Assembly (NCBI GenBank): GCA_937952925.1
Contig: CALFYA010000107.1
Location: 1 to 14,408, forward strand
DNA from: an uncultured Moraxellaceae bacterium
GTDB taxonomy: Bacteria; Pseudomonadota; Gammaproteobacteria; Pseudomonadales; Moraxellaceae
Direction: 5' to 3'
Length of the DNA stretch: 14,408 nucleotides
The notes beneath the pieces are model-generated. The model worked only from the letters and a program-made list of their open reading frames with translations. It had not been told where the DNA came from and did not search any database. Of this stretch, positions 1 through 5,202 are shown in pieces. The position numbers and the translations under genes were made by a program. Positions within the stretch are counted from its first letter, which is position 1. The number at the start of each line of letters is the position of its first letter.

Positions 1-1160
1 TCCAGATAGTCCGCCCACTCCTGCATCATCTTGGTTCGATAGGGCAAATGATCAGCATGGTTGTAGGCTGCTGATACGGCATCTTTGTCCACATGGGCGA
101 GCTGGATCTCGATGGCAGCGTGCATATAGCCCTGTTCATGCAGGATGGTTGAAGCCAATCCCCTAAAACCATGTCCAGTCATACGCCCTTTGTAGCCCAT
201 ACGGTTTAGTGCTGAAATGAATACCGCTTCACTGTAGGGCTTTCGGGTACTGAGGTTTTGAAAGACATACGGCGTATGACCGGTAATGGCTCGCAGTTGC
301 TCTAATAGCTCAATCGCTTGGCTCGACAGTGGGATAATGTGGGGGCGGCGTTTTTTCATTTTTTCAGCACTGATACGCCACAACTTGGCATCAAGGTCTA
401 AATCTGCCCACTCCATGAACCGGAGTTCTTTGGTGCGGACAAAACACAGATTGACCAGCTTTAGCCCGATGCGTGTCTGGGGGTCGCCCTGATATTGCTC
501 GATGTCGTTGAGCAGCTTGGGCAACTCGGTAGCACTGATGCGTGCCATGTGCCGCACCACACGCGGCTTGAGGGCTGCATGTAGCCCTGTCGTGGGGTCA
601 TGGCTGGTCAATCCTTCACACATTGCCTGTCTAAACACCTGCCCTGTCAAGCTGATTGCACGCCTTGCCATTTCAGCAGCTCCACGCGCTTCGACCTTGC
701 GAGCCATTGCCAGTATGTCGGGGCTTTTAATCTGATCAATCGCTATGTGTCCTATTGCTGGGAAAATATCCTTTTCGGCTGTAGCCACATTGCGTTTGTG
801 GCTCCCTGCGGTGATGGTCATTTGTCGATCTTCTAGCCACCGTCGAGCAATCACCTCGAAGGTGTGTTCTCGGTTTTCTTCACGCTTGGCCTGCCGTTTG
901 GTCTGGTTGGGGTCTATGCCCTGCTCGATCAATTGACGGGCGGCATCGCGTGCGCGTCTGGCATCGGCAAGGCTGACTGTTGGATATTTGCCAATCGTAT
1001 AGCTTCTTTGCTTGCCATCAGTCCGATAAGCATAAATCCACGTCATACGCCCTGTGGAAAACACATGCAACTGTAGGCCATGCGCATCTGTGTACTTGTC
1101 TGGGGTTTTTTGATCTACAGGTGGTGGCTTGAGCCTTTTAATCGCTGCATCGGTGAGCAT
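1..1160 (-). CDS. P4-type tyrosine recombinase/integrase (C-terminus cut by window edge)
   Basis: This is a site-specific recombinase that would integrate and excise a genomic island or prophage at the neighbouring tRNA-Pro. About 386 codons are visible and the reading frame runs off the left edge without a stop. The start ATG at 1160 gives MLTDAAIKRLKP, the usual N-terminus of the P4/IntS family (DUF4102 arm-binding domain, about residues 1-90). An in-frame ATG at 1238 would add 26 residues encoded by repeat DNA and is unlikely. The central SAM-like core-binding domain is about residues 100-200. Catalytic residues are visible: Arg242 (VRTKE), His330 and Arg333 (GHGFR), His356 (QLAH) and nucleophile Tyr366 (AAYNHA). 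The end of the visible part (MMQEWADYLE) is close to the normal C-terminus, so probably only a short tail is missing. The gene starts about 160 bases from the tRNA 3' end, the classic att-int order. The integrase assignment is firm; the target site is inferred from position. Confidence 0.95.
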   Translation of the reverse strand, partial: MLTDAAIKRLKPPPVDQKTPDKYTDAHGLQLHVFSTGRMTWIYAYRTDGKQRSYTIGKYPTVSLADARRARDAARQLIEQGIDPNQTKRQAKREENREHTFEVIARRWLEDRQMTITAGSHKRNVATAEKDIFPAIGHIAIDQIKSPDILAMARKVEARGAAEMARRAISLTGQVFRQAMCEGLTSHDPTTGLHAALKPRVVRHMARISATELPKLLNDIEQYQGDPQTRIGLKLVNLCFVRTKELRFMEWADLDLDAKLWRISAEKMKKRRPHIIPLSSQAIELLEQLRAITGHTPYVFQNLSTRKPYSEAVFISALNRMGYKGRMTGHGFRGLASTILHEQGYMHAAIEIQLAHVDKDAVSAAYNHADHLPYRTKMMQEWADYL

Positions 1161-1220
1161 GTTGGTATAAAACCTGTTGGTATTTTCGATACCAACAAAA
1201 ATACCAACTTTTGTTGGTGT
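1161..1220. repeat. Cluster of GTTGGTAT repeats in both orientations upstream of the integrase
   Basis: Five copies of GTTGGTAT or its complement ATACCAAC lie in 60 bases: 1161-1168, 1176-1183, 1189-1196 (inverted), 1201-1208 (inverted), and a one-mismatch copy at 1213-1220. The second and third form a perfect 9-bp inverted repeat (1175-1183 and 1189-1197) with a 5-base spacer. The cluster lies between the integrase start and attL. Arm-type integrase or excisionase binding sites, or an autoregulatory operator, are the likely uses; this is inferred from position and repetition only. Confidence 0.6.
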
Positions 1221-1255
1221 TTTGCCATAGTACGCCATAGGCCGCTATGGGCAAC

Positions 1256-1288
1256 AAAAAACCCCAGAACCTTGTAGATTCTGGGGTT
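1256..1288 (-). terminator. Rho-independent terminator after tRNA-Pro
   Basis: On the minus strand a perfect 10-bp stem (AACCCCAGAA with TTCTGGGGTT; 1279-1288 and 1260-1269) with a 9-base loop is followed by a run of T that continues past the stem (1256-1260). It lies 35 bases beyond the tRNA CCA end, so it would stop the tRNA transcript before the integrase. If the tRNA 3' end is the attachment site, this terminator was brought in by the element. Confidence 0.8.
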
Positions 1289-1322
1289 CATGCGCTACGG
1301 TGGGTCACCGTGGGCTAGTGTT

Positions 1323-1399
1323 TGGTCGGTGAGGAGGGATTCGAACCCCCGACCCTCTGCTCCCAAAGCAGATGCGCTACCGGACTGCGCTACACACCG
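1323..1399 (-). tRNA. tRNA-Pro (anticodon UGG), CCA encoded
   Basis: The minus strand folds as a cloverleaf: acceptor 5' strand CGGTGTG (1399-1393), D arm GCGC/GCGC, anticodon stem TCTGC/GCAGA with loop TTTGGGA giving anticodon TGG (Pro, reads CCA), T loop TTCGAAT, discriminator A at 1326 and encoded CCA at 1325-1323. One acceptor pair is broken: U6 faces U67, and the T stem has a G50-U64 wobble. Both unusual pairs involve the 3' part of the gene, next to the integrase. This fits a 3' end rebuilt by an integrated element, though natural variation is possible. The amino acid identity is firm. Confidence 0.95.
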
Positions 1400-1410
1400 A
1401 ATAGGGCATC

Positions 1411-1439
1411 ATTCTATGCGCCTAGGGCGGATTTGGCAA
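1411..1439 (-). promoter_or_regulatory. Sigma70-type promoter of tRNA-Pro
   Basis: On the minus strand TTGCCA (1439-1434) and TAGAAT (1416-1411) are separated by 17 bases. The predicted start is a few bases before the tRNA 5' end at 1399. Spacing and hexamer matches are good for a stable-RNA promoter. Confidence 0.65.
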
Positions 1440-1490
1440 TCACCCTGCACCGCAATCTGGCGCTTGCGCTGAGGTTTGGTGATATTTTGC

Positions 1491-1889
1491 TTATTTTTTC
1501 GGCACAAGCTCGGCGTATTTGGGCAACTTAAAGGGGCAATTTTGAAATTCTGCCGCTTGTGCCACCGCATCACGCTGACCCAGAATCTTGGCGTATTCCG
1601 TACGGGTACTGTTTTGATGTTGCCCCATATTGACCGAAATGCTTGGCACAATACCACCACCATGTCGTCCGCCAATCACGCCACCCAAACCCAAGCCAAT
1701 CCCAAAGGTCTGCTGTTTGGGCACTTCGATGCCATTTTTCAGGTACTGGCCGATCCGATTGTATTCAAGGCGCAGCTGCTCACAGCCCCAACCTTGATAC
1801 TGCGTGGGGGAAACATACAGAGGTTTGATCGGACTCATGTTGCAACCGACCAACCCCAAGCACGCAACTCCCATCACCCAAGCTTTCAT
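1491..1889 (-). CDS. Small putative lipoprotein, function unknown
   Basis: This is a 132-residue protein not recognised as a named family. It begins with a lipoprotein signal: MKAWVMGVACLGLVGC, with lipobox LVGC, so the mature N-terminus would be Cys16 and the protein membrane-anchored in the periplasm. The ATG at 1889 is chosen because AGGAA lies 6 bases upstream; a GTG at 1895 would overlap that ribosome binding site. The middle contains a glycine-rich hydrophobic segment (GIGLGLGGVIGG), and two further cysteines (in GWGCEQ and QNCPF) may form a disulfide. The gene starts 9 bases after the parA stop and its ribosome binding site overlaps that stop, so it is probably the last gene of the bolA-sirB2-parA run. 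Confidence 0.8.
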   Translation of the reverse strand: MKAWVMGVACLGLVGCNMSPIKPLYVSPTQYQGWGCEQLRLEYNRIGQYLKNGIEVPKQQTFGIGLGLGGVIGGRHGGGIVPSISVNMGQHQNSTRTEYAKILGQRDAVAQAAEFQNCPFKLPKYAELVPKK

Positions 1890-1898
1890 GACCACTTC

Positions 1899-2738
1899 CT
1901 AACGACGCTGATTCATTTCATCAAACAACGCCGCATACGCTTGGGTCAACTTATGATCAGGATTGAGATGAATCAGCGGTTGATTGTGCTGATGGGACTC
2001 TTTCATCACCACTGAAGGCGGCAGCATGTTGTCAAAGACGGGCAAACCGTCAGTCTTTAGGCTTTGTACCACTTGCTGAGGTAAGCTGGCTCGCGCTTGA
2101 TATTGATTGACCACAATCCCTTCGACTTCGAGCTGTGGATTGTGATCACTACGCGTCTCGACCACGTTTTCAAGCAATGTCTGCAAGGCACGGTGCGAAA
2201 ACACATCGCAATCAAACGGAATCACCACACGCTCAGCGGCAATCAACGCTGATAGGGTAAAAAAGTTGAAGGCCGGTGGCGTGTCGATAAACACCAAATC
2301 AAACCGACTCGACAACTCCCGCAAGGCATCACGCAATTTAAAAATTTTATGTTTGCTTTGCAGCGCGTGTTCCATCTCGCCTAATGTGGGACTCGCCGGA
2401 ATCACCGACAAACGCTCAAACCGCGTGGGATGCACATAACCGCCCAAACCGGCTTCCTTGGCTTTGAGGATGGAGCCAAGCGCTGATCCTAGTAAGCCCT
2501 TGCCTTGACCAGCATGCAAGGTTTCTTCAAAAAAACCGCCGATATTGGGTTCAAGCTCTGGGTTGCCATGACCGTGCGTGGCTTTTTCGCCGAGCAAATA
2601 CTGGCTAGAGTTGCACTGTGGATCAAGGTCAATCACCAACGTACGATAGCCACGCGCTGCAGCAATTGCCGCCAAATTGACGGTAATACTCGATTTACCG
2701 ACGCCACCTTTTTGGTTAAACACCACACGTTTGAGCAT
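1899..2738 (-). CDS. ParA-family ATPase (orphan, no adjacent parB)
   Basis: This is a 279-residue deviant Walker A ATPase of the ParA/MinD superfamily. The Walker A motif KGGVGKSS is at residues 10-17, with both the signature lysine (K10) and K15. The A' region reads LVIDLDPQCNSS (about residues 34-45) and Walker B reads FDLVFIDTPPAF (about residues 145-156). There is no N-terminal DNA-binding extension, so it resembles the short ParA type. Family members use ATP-dependent dimerisation on DNA to position cargo such as chromosomes, plasmids or protein clusters. No ParB or parS is visible, and the gene sits inside a bolA-sirB2 run, so a cargo-positioning or unknown role is as likely as DNA segregation. 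ATG 2738 has AGGA 7 bases upstream. The gene lies 15 bases after the preceding stop. Confidence 0.9.
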   Translation of the reverse strand: MLKRVVFNQKGGVGKSSITVNLAAIAAARGYRTLVIDLDPQCNSSQYLLGEKATHGHGNPELEPNIGGFFEETLHAGQGKGLLGSALGSILKAKEAGLGGYVHPTRFERLSVIPASPTLGEMEHALQSKHKIFKLRDALRELSSRFDLVFIDTPPAFNFFTLSALIAAERVVIPFDCDVFSHRALQTLLENVVETRSDHNPQLEVEGIVVNQYQARASLPQQVVQSLKTDGLPVFDNMLPPSVVMKESHQHNQPLIHLNPDHKLTQAYAALFDEMNQRR

Positions 2739-2753
2739 GTTTGAGTCCTAGAG

Positions 2754-3173
2754 TTATGGAGTTGCCGTGCTGCTGACCGCAGGCGGCGTGCTGGGCTGCT
2801 GGATATACAAACCACCAGGTTTGGCAATAATCAGCCAGAAAATCCCAATATAAGCGATGCTCGCGATTAAAACGCCTGAGCGAAACTTGGCTTGGGTGGC
2901 ATCACTGCGAAAGGCTTTGATTGATGATGAAATCGCCACCGCAAACAGCACCAATTTGGCGATCAGCCAATGCGGATACACACCGGGTAATTGCATGAGC
3001 AGGTGCAAACCACACAGCACCAATACGGTATAAACGATGTGCGGGGCAATTTTAAAAAATTTGCCCACACCACCGCTCAGTTCACCATTGGTTTTCCAGC
3101 TGATGGCGACCCGCGCCCAAAATAGCAGCGCAGCCAACAGACCAAACGACATATGCAAAATTTTGATCAACAT
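2754..3173 (-). CDS. SirB2-family integral membrane protein
   Basis: This is a 139-residue hydrophobic protein with about four membrane segments: residues about 2-20 (ILHMSFGLLAALLFWARVA), 44-62, 68-86, and 98-116 (IASIAYIGIFWLIIAKP). The N-terminal KILHMSFG, the central APHIVYTVLVLCGLHLL and the WLIAKLVLF stretch match the SirB2 family pattern. The family's biochemical role is not established; the name comes from an effect on Salmonella invasion gene expression. The C-terminal tail is short and rich in Pro, Ser and Thr. The start follows the bolA stop by three bases, with GAGG 7 bases upstream of the ATG, so translation is probably coupled to bolA. Confidence 0.8.
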   Translation of the reverse strand: MLIKILHMSFGLLAALLFWARVAISWKTNGELSGGVGKFFKIAPHIVYTVLVLCGLHLLMQLPGVYPHWLIAKLVLFAVAISSSIKAFRSDATQAKFRSGVLIASIAYIGIFWLIIAKPGGLYIQQPSTPPAVSSTATP

Positions 3174-3176
3174 GGA

Positions 3177-3482
3177 TTAGCCTCGTTGATGAGCACATTG
3201 GGGACTTGCGGGCACATCATCTGTCCACTCCTCGGGGGTGTATGCGTGAATCGCCAGCGCATGGATGGCACCTGCACCGAGCAACTCACCAGCCAACGCA
3301 TAGACTTTTTGATGACGCTGCACCAAACGCAACCCTGCAAACGCATCACTGACAATCGTGACTTTAAAATGGCTTTCTTTACCTTCGTAATAGCCACCGT
3401 GTCCGCGTGATTCGTTGTCGATCCGCAGTACGCGAGGTGCCAAGATCTGTAAACGGGTTTCAAGTTGGGATTGTAAGGTCAT
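3177..3482 (-). CDS. bolA: BolA-family protein
   Basis: This is a BolA/IbaG-type small protein of 101 residues, about the family's usual size. Visible hallmarks are the central RGHGGYYEGKESHFKVTIVS, followed by FAGLRLVQRHQKVYALAG and the C-terminal HALAIHAYTPEEW, typical of BolA itself. BolA proteins partner with monothiol glutaredoxins in [2Fe-2S] handling and affect cell shape and stress responses. The ATG at 3482 is preferred because AGGGGA lies 9 bases upstream; an ATG at 3491 would add MQD and sits directly against that site. It is the first gene of a minus-strand run with sirB2-like, parA and lipoprotein genes. A promoter is predicted at 3515-3543. Confidence 0.93.
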   Translation of the reverse strand: MTLQSQLETRLQILAPRVLRIDNESRGHGGYYEGKESHFKVTIVSDAFAGLRLVQRHQKVYALAGELLGAGAIHALAIHAYTPEEWTDDVPASPQCAHQRG

Positions 3483-3491
3483 GTCCTGCAT

Positions 3492-3752
3492 TCCCCTGCC
3501 AGATTGAAGGGTGCAGTGTAGGCGATTTGCGGGGTTTCACCAATTGTCGAATAAGACGTTCATCGTGAGAAGATGGGATTTTTTGCAGCGTCTGTGCTGC
3601 ATGTGGCTGGTAGAGAATGACAAAATGACTCCCCTCATCGATGGATCATCACAACGGTGCAAGAATCTTAAACCAACGTTCCTCAGTGCTTGTTTCCCCT
3701 GAGTCGCAAAACTTCGCTAAAATCGCCCTATTCCTCTCGCGTAGAACCCCTC
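3492..3752. other. Intergenic region between divergent bolA and xthA
   Basis: This is a stretch of about 260 bases. It holds the predicted bolA promoter on its left and a TAAAAT -10-like element (3718-3723) for xthA on its right, without a convincing -35 partner. No conserved ORF, tRNA or clear hairpin array was seen in the middle. Confidence 0.5.
3515..3543 (-). promoter_or_regulatory. Predicted sigma70 promoter of bolA
   Basis: TTGGTG (3543-3538) and TACACT (3520-3515) on the minus strand are 17 bases apart, and transcription would start near 3508, about 25 bases before the bolA ATG. E. coli bolA has a growth-phase promoter; the weak -35 here is compatible with sigmaS use, but the sequence does not prove that. 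Confidence 0.5.
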
Positions 3753-4562
3753 ATGCTTCCCAAACCCGACGGCTGCATCCGTGTGGTCTCTTTAAACCTC
3801 AATGGCTTACGCTCAGCACACCAAAAAGGCGTGCTCGAATGGATCGAACAATCCAATGCCGATGTGGTGTGTATGCAAGAAACTCGCTTACAAGCGCATC
3901 AATGGCTTGATCATCACAAACCTCCACTGTGGTACACCCACCTCTATCCTGCCGAACGCGCCGGTTATGCGGGCACCGCCATTTATAGTCGCTTACCGTT
4001 GGTGTCGGTCACCGATGGGTTGGGTTTTGAGCTGTGCGACAGCGAAGGCCGTTTTACGGTGGCTGAGTTTGAGCGCCCCGATGGCGACACCTTTGCGATT
4101 GCATCGGTTTATTTTCCATCTGGCTCTAGCAGTGACGAGGCACAAGCGCGTAAAGATCATTTTTTACAAAAGATCACCCCCATTCTTGCCGATTGGCGCG
4201 CACAACATCGTTCAATCATCTTATGTGGTGATGTGAATATCGCCCACAAAGAAATTGACCTGAAAAACTGGAAAGGCAACCTGAAAAACTCCGGTTTTTT
4301 GCCACACGAACGCGCATGGATGGATCAGTTGTTTAGCCCGACACAGTTGGGTTATATCGATGCCTTTCGCCACAAAAACCCACGTCCAGATGAATACTCG
4401 TGGTGGAGCAATCGTGGGCAGGCATGGGCAAAGAATGTCGGCTGGCGGATTGACTATCAAATCGCCTCACCCGATTGGCAAGATCGGATTGAGCAAGTGT
4501 CGATTTATCGGGAGCATCGCTTTAGCGATCATGCACCGGTGATCGTTGATTATCGCGTGTAA
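3753..4562 (+). CDS. xthA: Exodeoxyribonuclease III (AP endonuclease)
   Basis: This is a 269-residue enzyme of the exonuclease III/APE1 (EEP) fold, which cuts DNA at abasic sites in base excision repair and degrades 3' ends of duplex DNA. Active-site residues are all visible: Asn17 (LNLNG), Glu43 (MQETRL), Asp160 and Asn162 (CGDVNIAHKEIDLKNW), and Asp259 and His260 (RFSDHAPV). The conserved EYSWWSNRGQA and GWRIDYQI stretches are also present. Length matches E. coli XthA (268). The frame is open from an ATG at 3690, but homology begins at the ATG at 3753 and a possible -10 element (TAAAAT, 3718-3723) lies inside the longer version. No good Shine-Dalgarno sequence is seen. The gene stands alone between divergent bolA and the downstream sRNA units. 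Confidence 0.95.
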   Translation: MLPKPDGCIRVVSLNLNGLRSAHQKGVLEWIEQSNADVVCMQETRLQAHQWLDHHKPPLWYTHLYPAERAGYAGTAIYSRLPLVSVTDGLGFELCDSEGRFTVAEFERPDGDTFAIASVYFPSGSSSDEAQARKDHFLQKITPILADWRAQHRSIILCGDVNIAHKEIDLKNWKGNLKNSGFLPHERAWMDQLFSPTQLGYIDAFRHKNPRPDEYSWWSNRGQAWAKNVGWRIDYQIASPDWQDRIEQVSIYREHRFSDHAPVIVDYRV

Positions 4563-4602
4563 ACCGTTTGTACGCTTTGGATGACAAATAAAGCGGTTTT
4601 TT
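4561..4602 (+). terminator. Possible terminator of xthA
   Basis: AAACCGTTT (4561-4569) can pair with AAAGCGGTTT (4590-4599) with one bulged G, followed by a T run through 4602. The stem starts inside the xthA stop codon. The loop is about 20 bases and contains the proposed GacA box of the first sRNA, so strength is uncertain. Confidence 0.45.
4569..4586 (+). promoter_or_regulatory. GacA-box-like site upstream of sRNA copy 1
   Basis: TGTACG-CTTTGG-ATGACA matches the known Gac box TGTAAG-N6-CTTACA at 9 of 12 positions. Its centre is about 66 bases before the predicted RNA start, a usual distance for GacA activation of rsm genes. A matching TGTAAG lies at the same relative position upstream of copy 2. 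Confidence 0.5.
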
Positions 4603-4630
4603 GCAGCTGGTGTGACGGTGTGAAATCAAC

Positions 4631-4636
4631 GATGAT
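4631..4636 (+). promoter_or_regulatory. -10 element of sRNA copy 1
   Basis: GATGAT at 4631-4636 aligns with CATAAT at 4952-4957 of copy 2; both are followed by ACT and then the conserved RNA start. No good -35 hexamer is found 17 bases upstream in either copy, as expected for a promoter that needs an activator such as GacA. Confidence 0.45.
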
Positions 4637-4642
4637 ACTCTC

Positions 4643-4798
4643 ACGGCACAAGGAAGTCGGTCAGGATGACCCGAAGGAAGGACTGCCGTAGGACGCAATG
4701 ACAAACGATTTGGACGAGTCGTGAGTCACAAGGAAGCAGCAACACTGGACGTTGTATTGAGACCCGCGCTATCAGGACGAGACAGCGCGGGTTTTCTC
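4643..4798 (+). ncRNA. Putative RsmX/Y/Z (CsrB-type) CsrA-sequestering sRNA, copy 1
   Basis: This is a noncoding unit of about 155 nt with nine GGA motifs (4652, 4664, 4676, 4680, 4691, 4712, 4732, 4747, 4775), the core of the CsrA/RsmA binding site. Several sit in hairpin loops: GGTC-AGGAT-GACC (4659-4671), ACGA..TCGT with GGA in the loop (about 4705-4722), CAAC-ACTGGAC-GTTG (about 4740-4754) and the terminator loop. ACGGCA (4643-4648) pairs with TGCCGT (4684-4689) to close a 5' domain around the first hairpin. It ends in a strong terminator (4762-4795). No conserved ORF is seen. By known biology such RNAs bind several CsrA dimers and relieve repression of target mRNAs. The RNA class is inferred from architecture; Moraxellaceae homologues could not be checked. 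Confidence 0.75.
4762..4798 (+). terminator. Rho-independent terminator of sRNA copy 1
   Basis: ACCCGCGCT (4762-4770) pairs perfectly with AGCGCGGGT (4784-4792), followed by TTTTCTCT. The 13-base loop carries a further AGGA motif (4774-4777). Confidence 0.85.
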
Positions 4799-4890
4799 TA
4801 TCTGAATCATACCCCATCCATACGCATCTACACCCCATCTGCACACCCACACGGCAAATGTAAACCTTATGTTGTTTTTTTGGTCAGCCA
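4799..4890. other. Spacer between the two sRNA units
   Basis: This stretch is rich in C and A on the plus strand (several CACCCCA/ACCCCATC-like words) and shares no clear similarity with the region upstream of copy 1 apart from the GacA-box-like site. A second TGTAAA half-site lies at 4859-4864. No ORF of note was seen. Confidence 0.4.
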
Positions 4891-4908
4891 TGTAAGCCAA
4901 AACGTCGG
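4891..4908 (+). promoter_or_regulatory. GacA-box-like half-site upstream of sRNA copy 2
   Basis: TGTAAG at 4891-4896 is an exact match to the left half of the Gac box; the right half (CGTCGG) is poor (2 of 6). It lies 71 bases before the TCACGGCA start of the conserved block, against 72 bases in copy 1. The spacer between the two sRNA units is otherwise diverged, which suggests the distance is functional. Confidence 0.45.
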
Positions 4909-4951
4909 CATACTGAGGTTTTATCCGCTATAGCACCCCCCATTTTTTGTG

Positions 4952-4957
4952 CATAAT
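4952..4957 (+). promoter_or_regulatory. -10 element of sRNA copy 2
   Basis: CATAAT matches the TATAAT consensus at five of six positions and places transcription start near 4964, at the first base of the ACGGCA 5' stem. The -35 region is poor. Confidence 0.5.
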
Positions 4958-4963
4958 ACTTTC

Positions 4964-5120
4964 ACGGCACAAGGAAGTCGGTCAGGATGACCCGAAGGAA
5001 GGACTGCCGTAGGACGCAATGACGAACGATTTGGACGAGTCGTGAGTCGTAAGGAAGCAGCAACACCGGACGTTGTATTGAGACCCGCCCTATCAGGATG
5101 ATATTTGGGCGGGTTTTCTC
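4964..5120 (+). ncRNA. Putative RsmX/Y/Z (CsrB-type) CsrA-sequestering sRNA, copy 2
   Basis: This is a second tandem copy, 321 bases downstream of the first. The first 60 or so bases of the conserved block are identical, with five substitutions in the next 70 before the terminator loop diverges. All nine GGA motifs are kept (for example 4973, 4985, 4997, 5001), as are the 5' stem ACGGCA/TGCCGT, the AGGA hairpin and the CAAC..GTTG hairpin. The substitutions lie outside GGA motifs. The terminator stem changes by compensatory replacement (see the terminator entry), so the structure is under selection. Copy 2 has its own -10 and GacA-box-like site, so it is an independent transcription unit rather than part of a longer transcript. 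Confidence 0.75.
5083..5120 (+). terminator. Rho-independent terminator of sRNA copy 2
   Basis: ACCCGCCC (5083-5090) pairs with GGGCGGGT (5107-5114), followed by TTTTCTC. The loop folds into a small hairpin TATC-AGGAT-GATA (5091-5103) presenting AGGA. The stem differs from copy 1 on both sides while staying paired. Confidence 0.85.
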
Positions 5121-5177
5121 TATCTGGGCTCAGCCAAAATCTGCCACACACCCCTCTACCAAAATCCTTTATCATCG

Positions 5178-5195
5178 CCCCAATCGATTTTGGGG
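5178..5195 (+). promoter_or_regulatory. Hairpin covering the methyltransferase ribosome binding site
   Basis: CCCCAA (5178-5183) pairs perfectly with TTGGGG (5190-5195) over a 6-base loop. The right arm contains the GGGG of the Shine-Dalgarno sequence of the gene starting at 5203, so folding would hide the ribosome binding site. Regulation by this fold is inference. Confidence 0.4.
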
Positions 5196-5202
5196 ACGCT
5201 TC

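Noticed and set aside
1161..1238. N-terminal extension of the integrase to the ATG at 1238
   Set aside because: The added residues are encoded by the GTTGGTAT repeat cluster, and the family N-terminus starts at 1160.
1290..1380. Repeat ATGCGCTAC at 1290-1298 and 1372-1380 as a tRNA fragment left by recombination
   Set aside because: A nine-base match is too short, and the flanks do not align with the tRNA.
1476..2015. 179-codon plus-strand frame across the lipoprotein and the parA 3' end
   Set aside because: It lies opposite two well-supported genes and has a low-complexity, His/Thr-rich translation.
3690..3752. Longer start of xthA from the ATG at 3690
   Set aside because: The extra 21 residues are not expected in the family, lie over a possible -10 element, and the ATG at 3753 gives the usual length.
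4641..5126. The tandem copies as an insertion sequence, REP element or CRISPR array
   Set aside because: Only two copies of about 165 bases, no transposase, terminal repeats or short regular spacers; each copy has its own promoter-like element and terminator.
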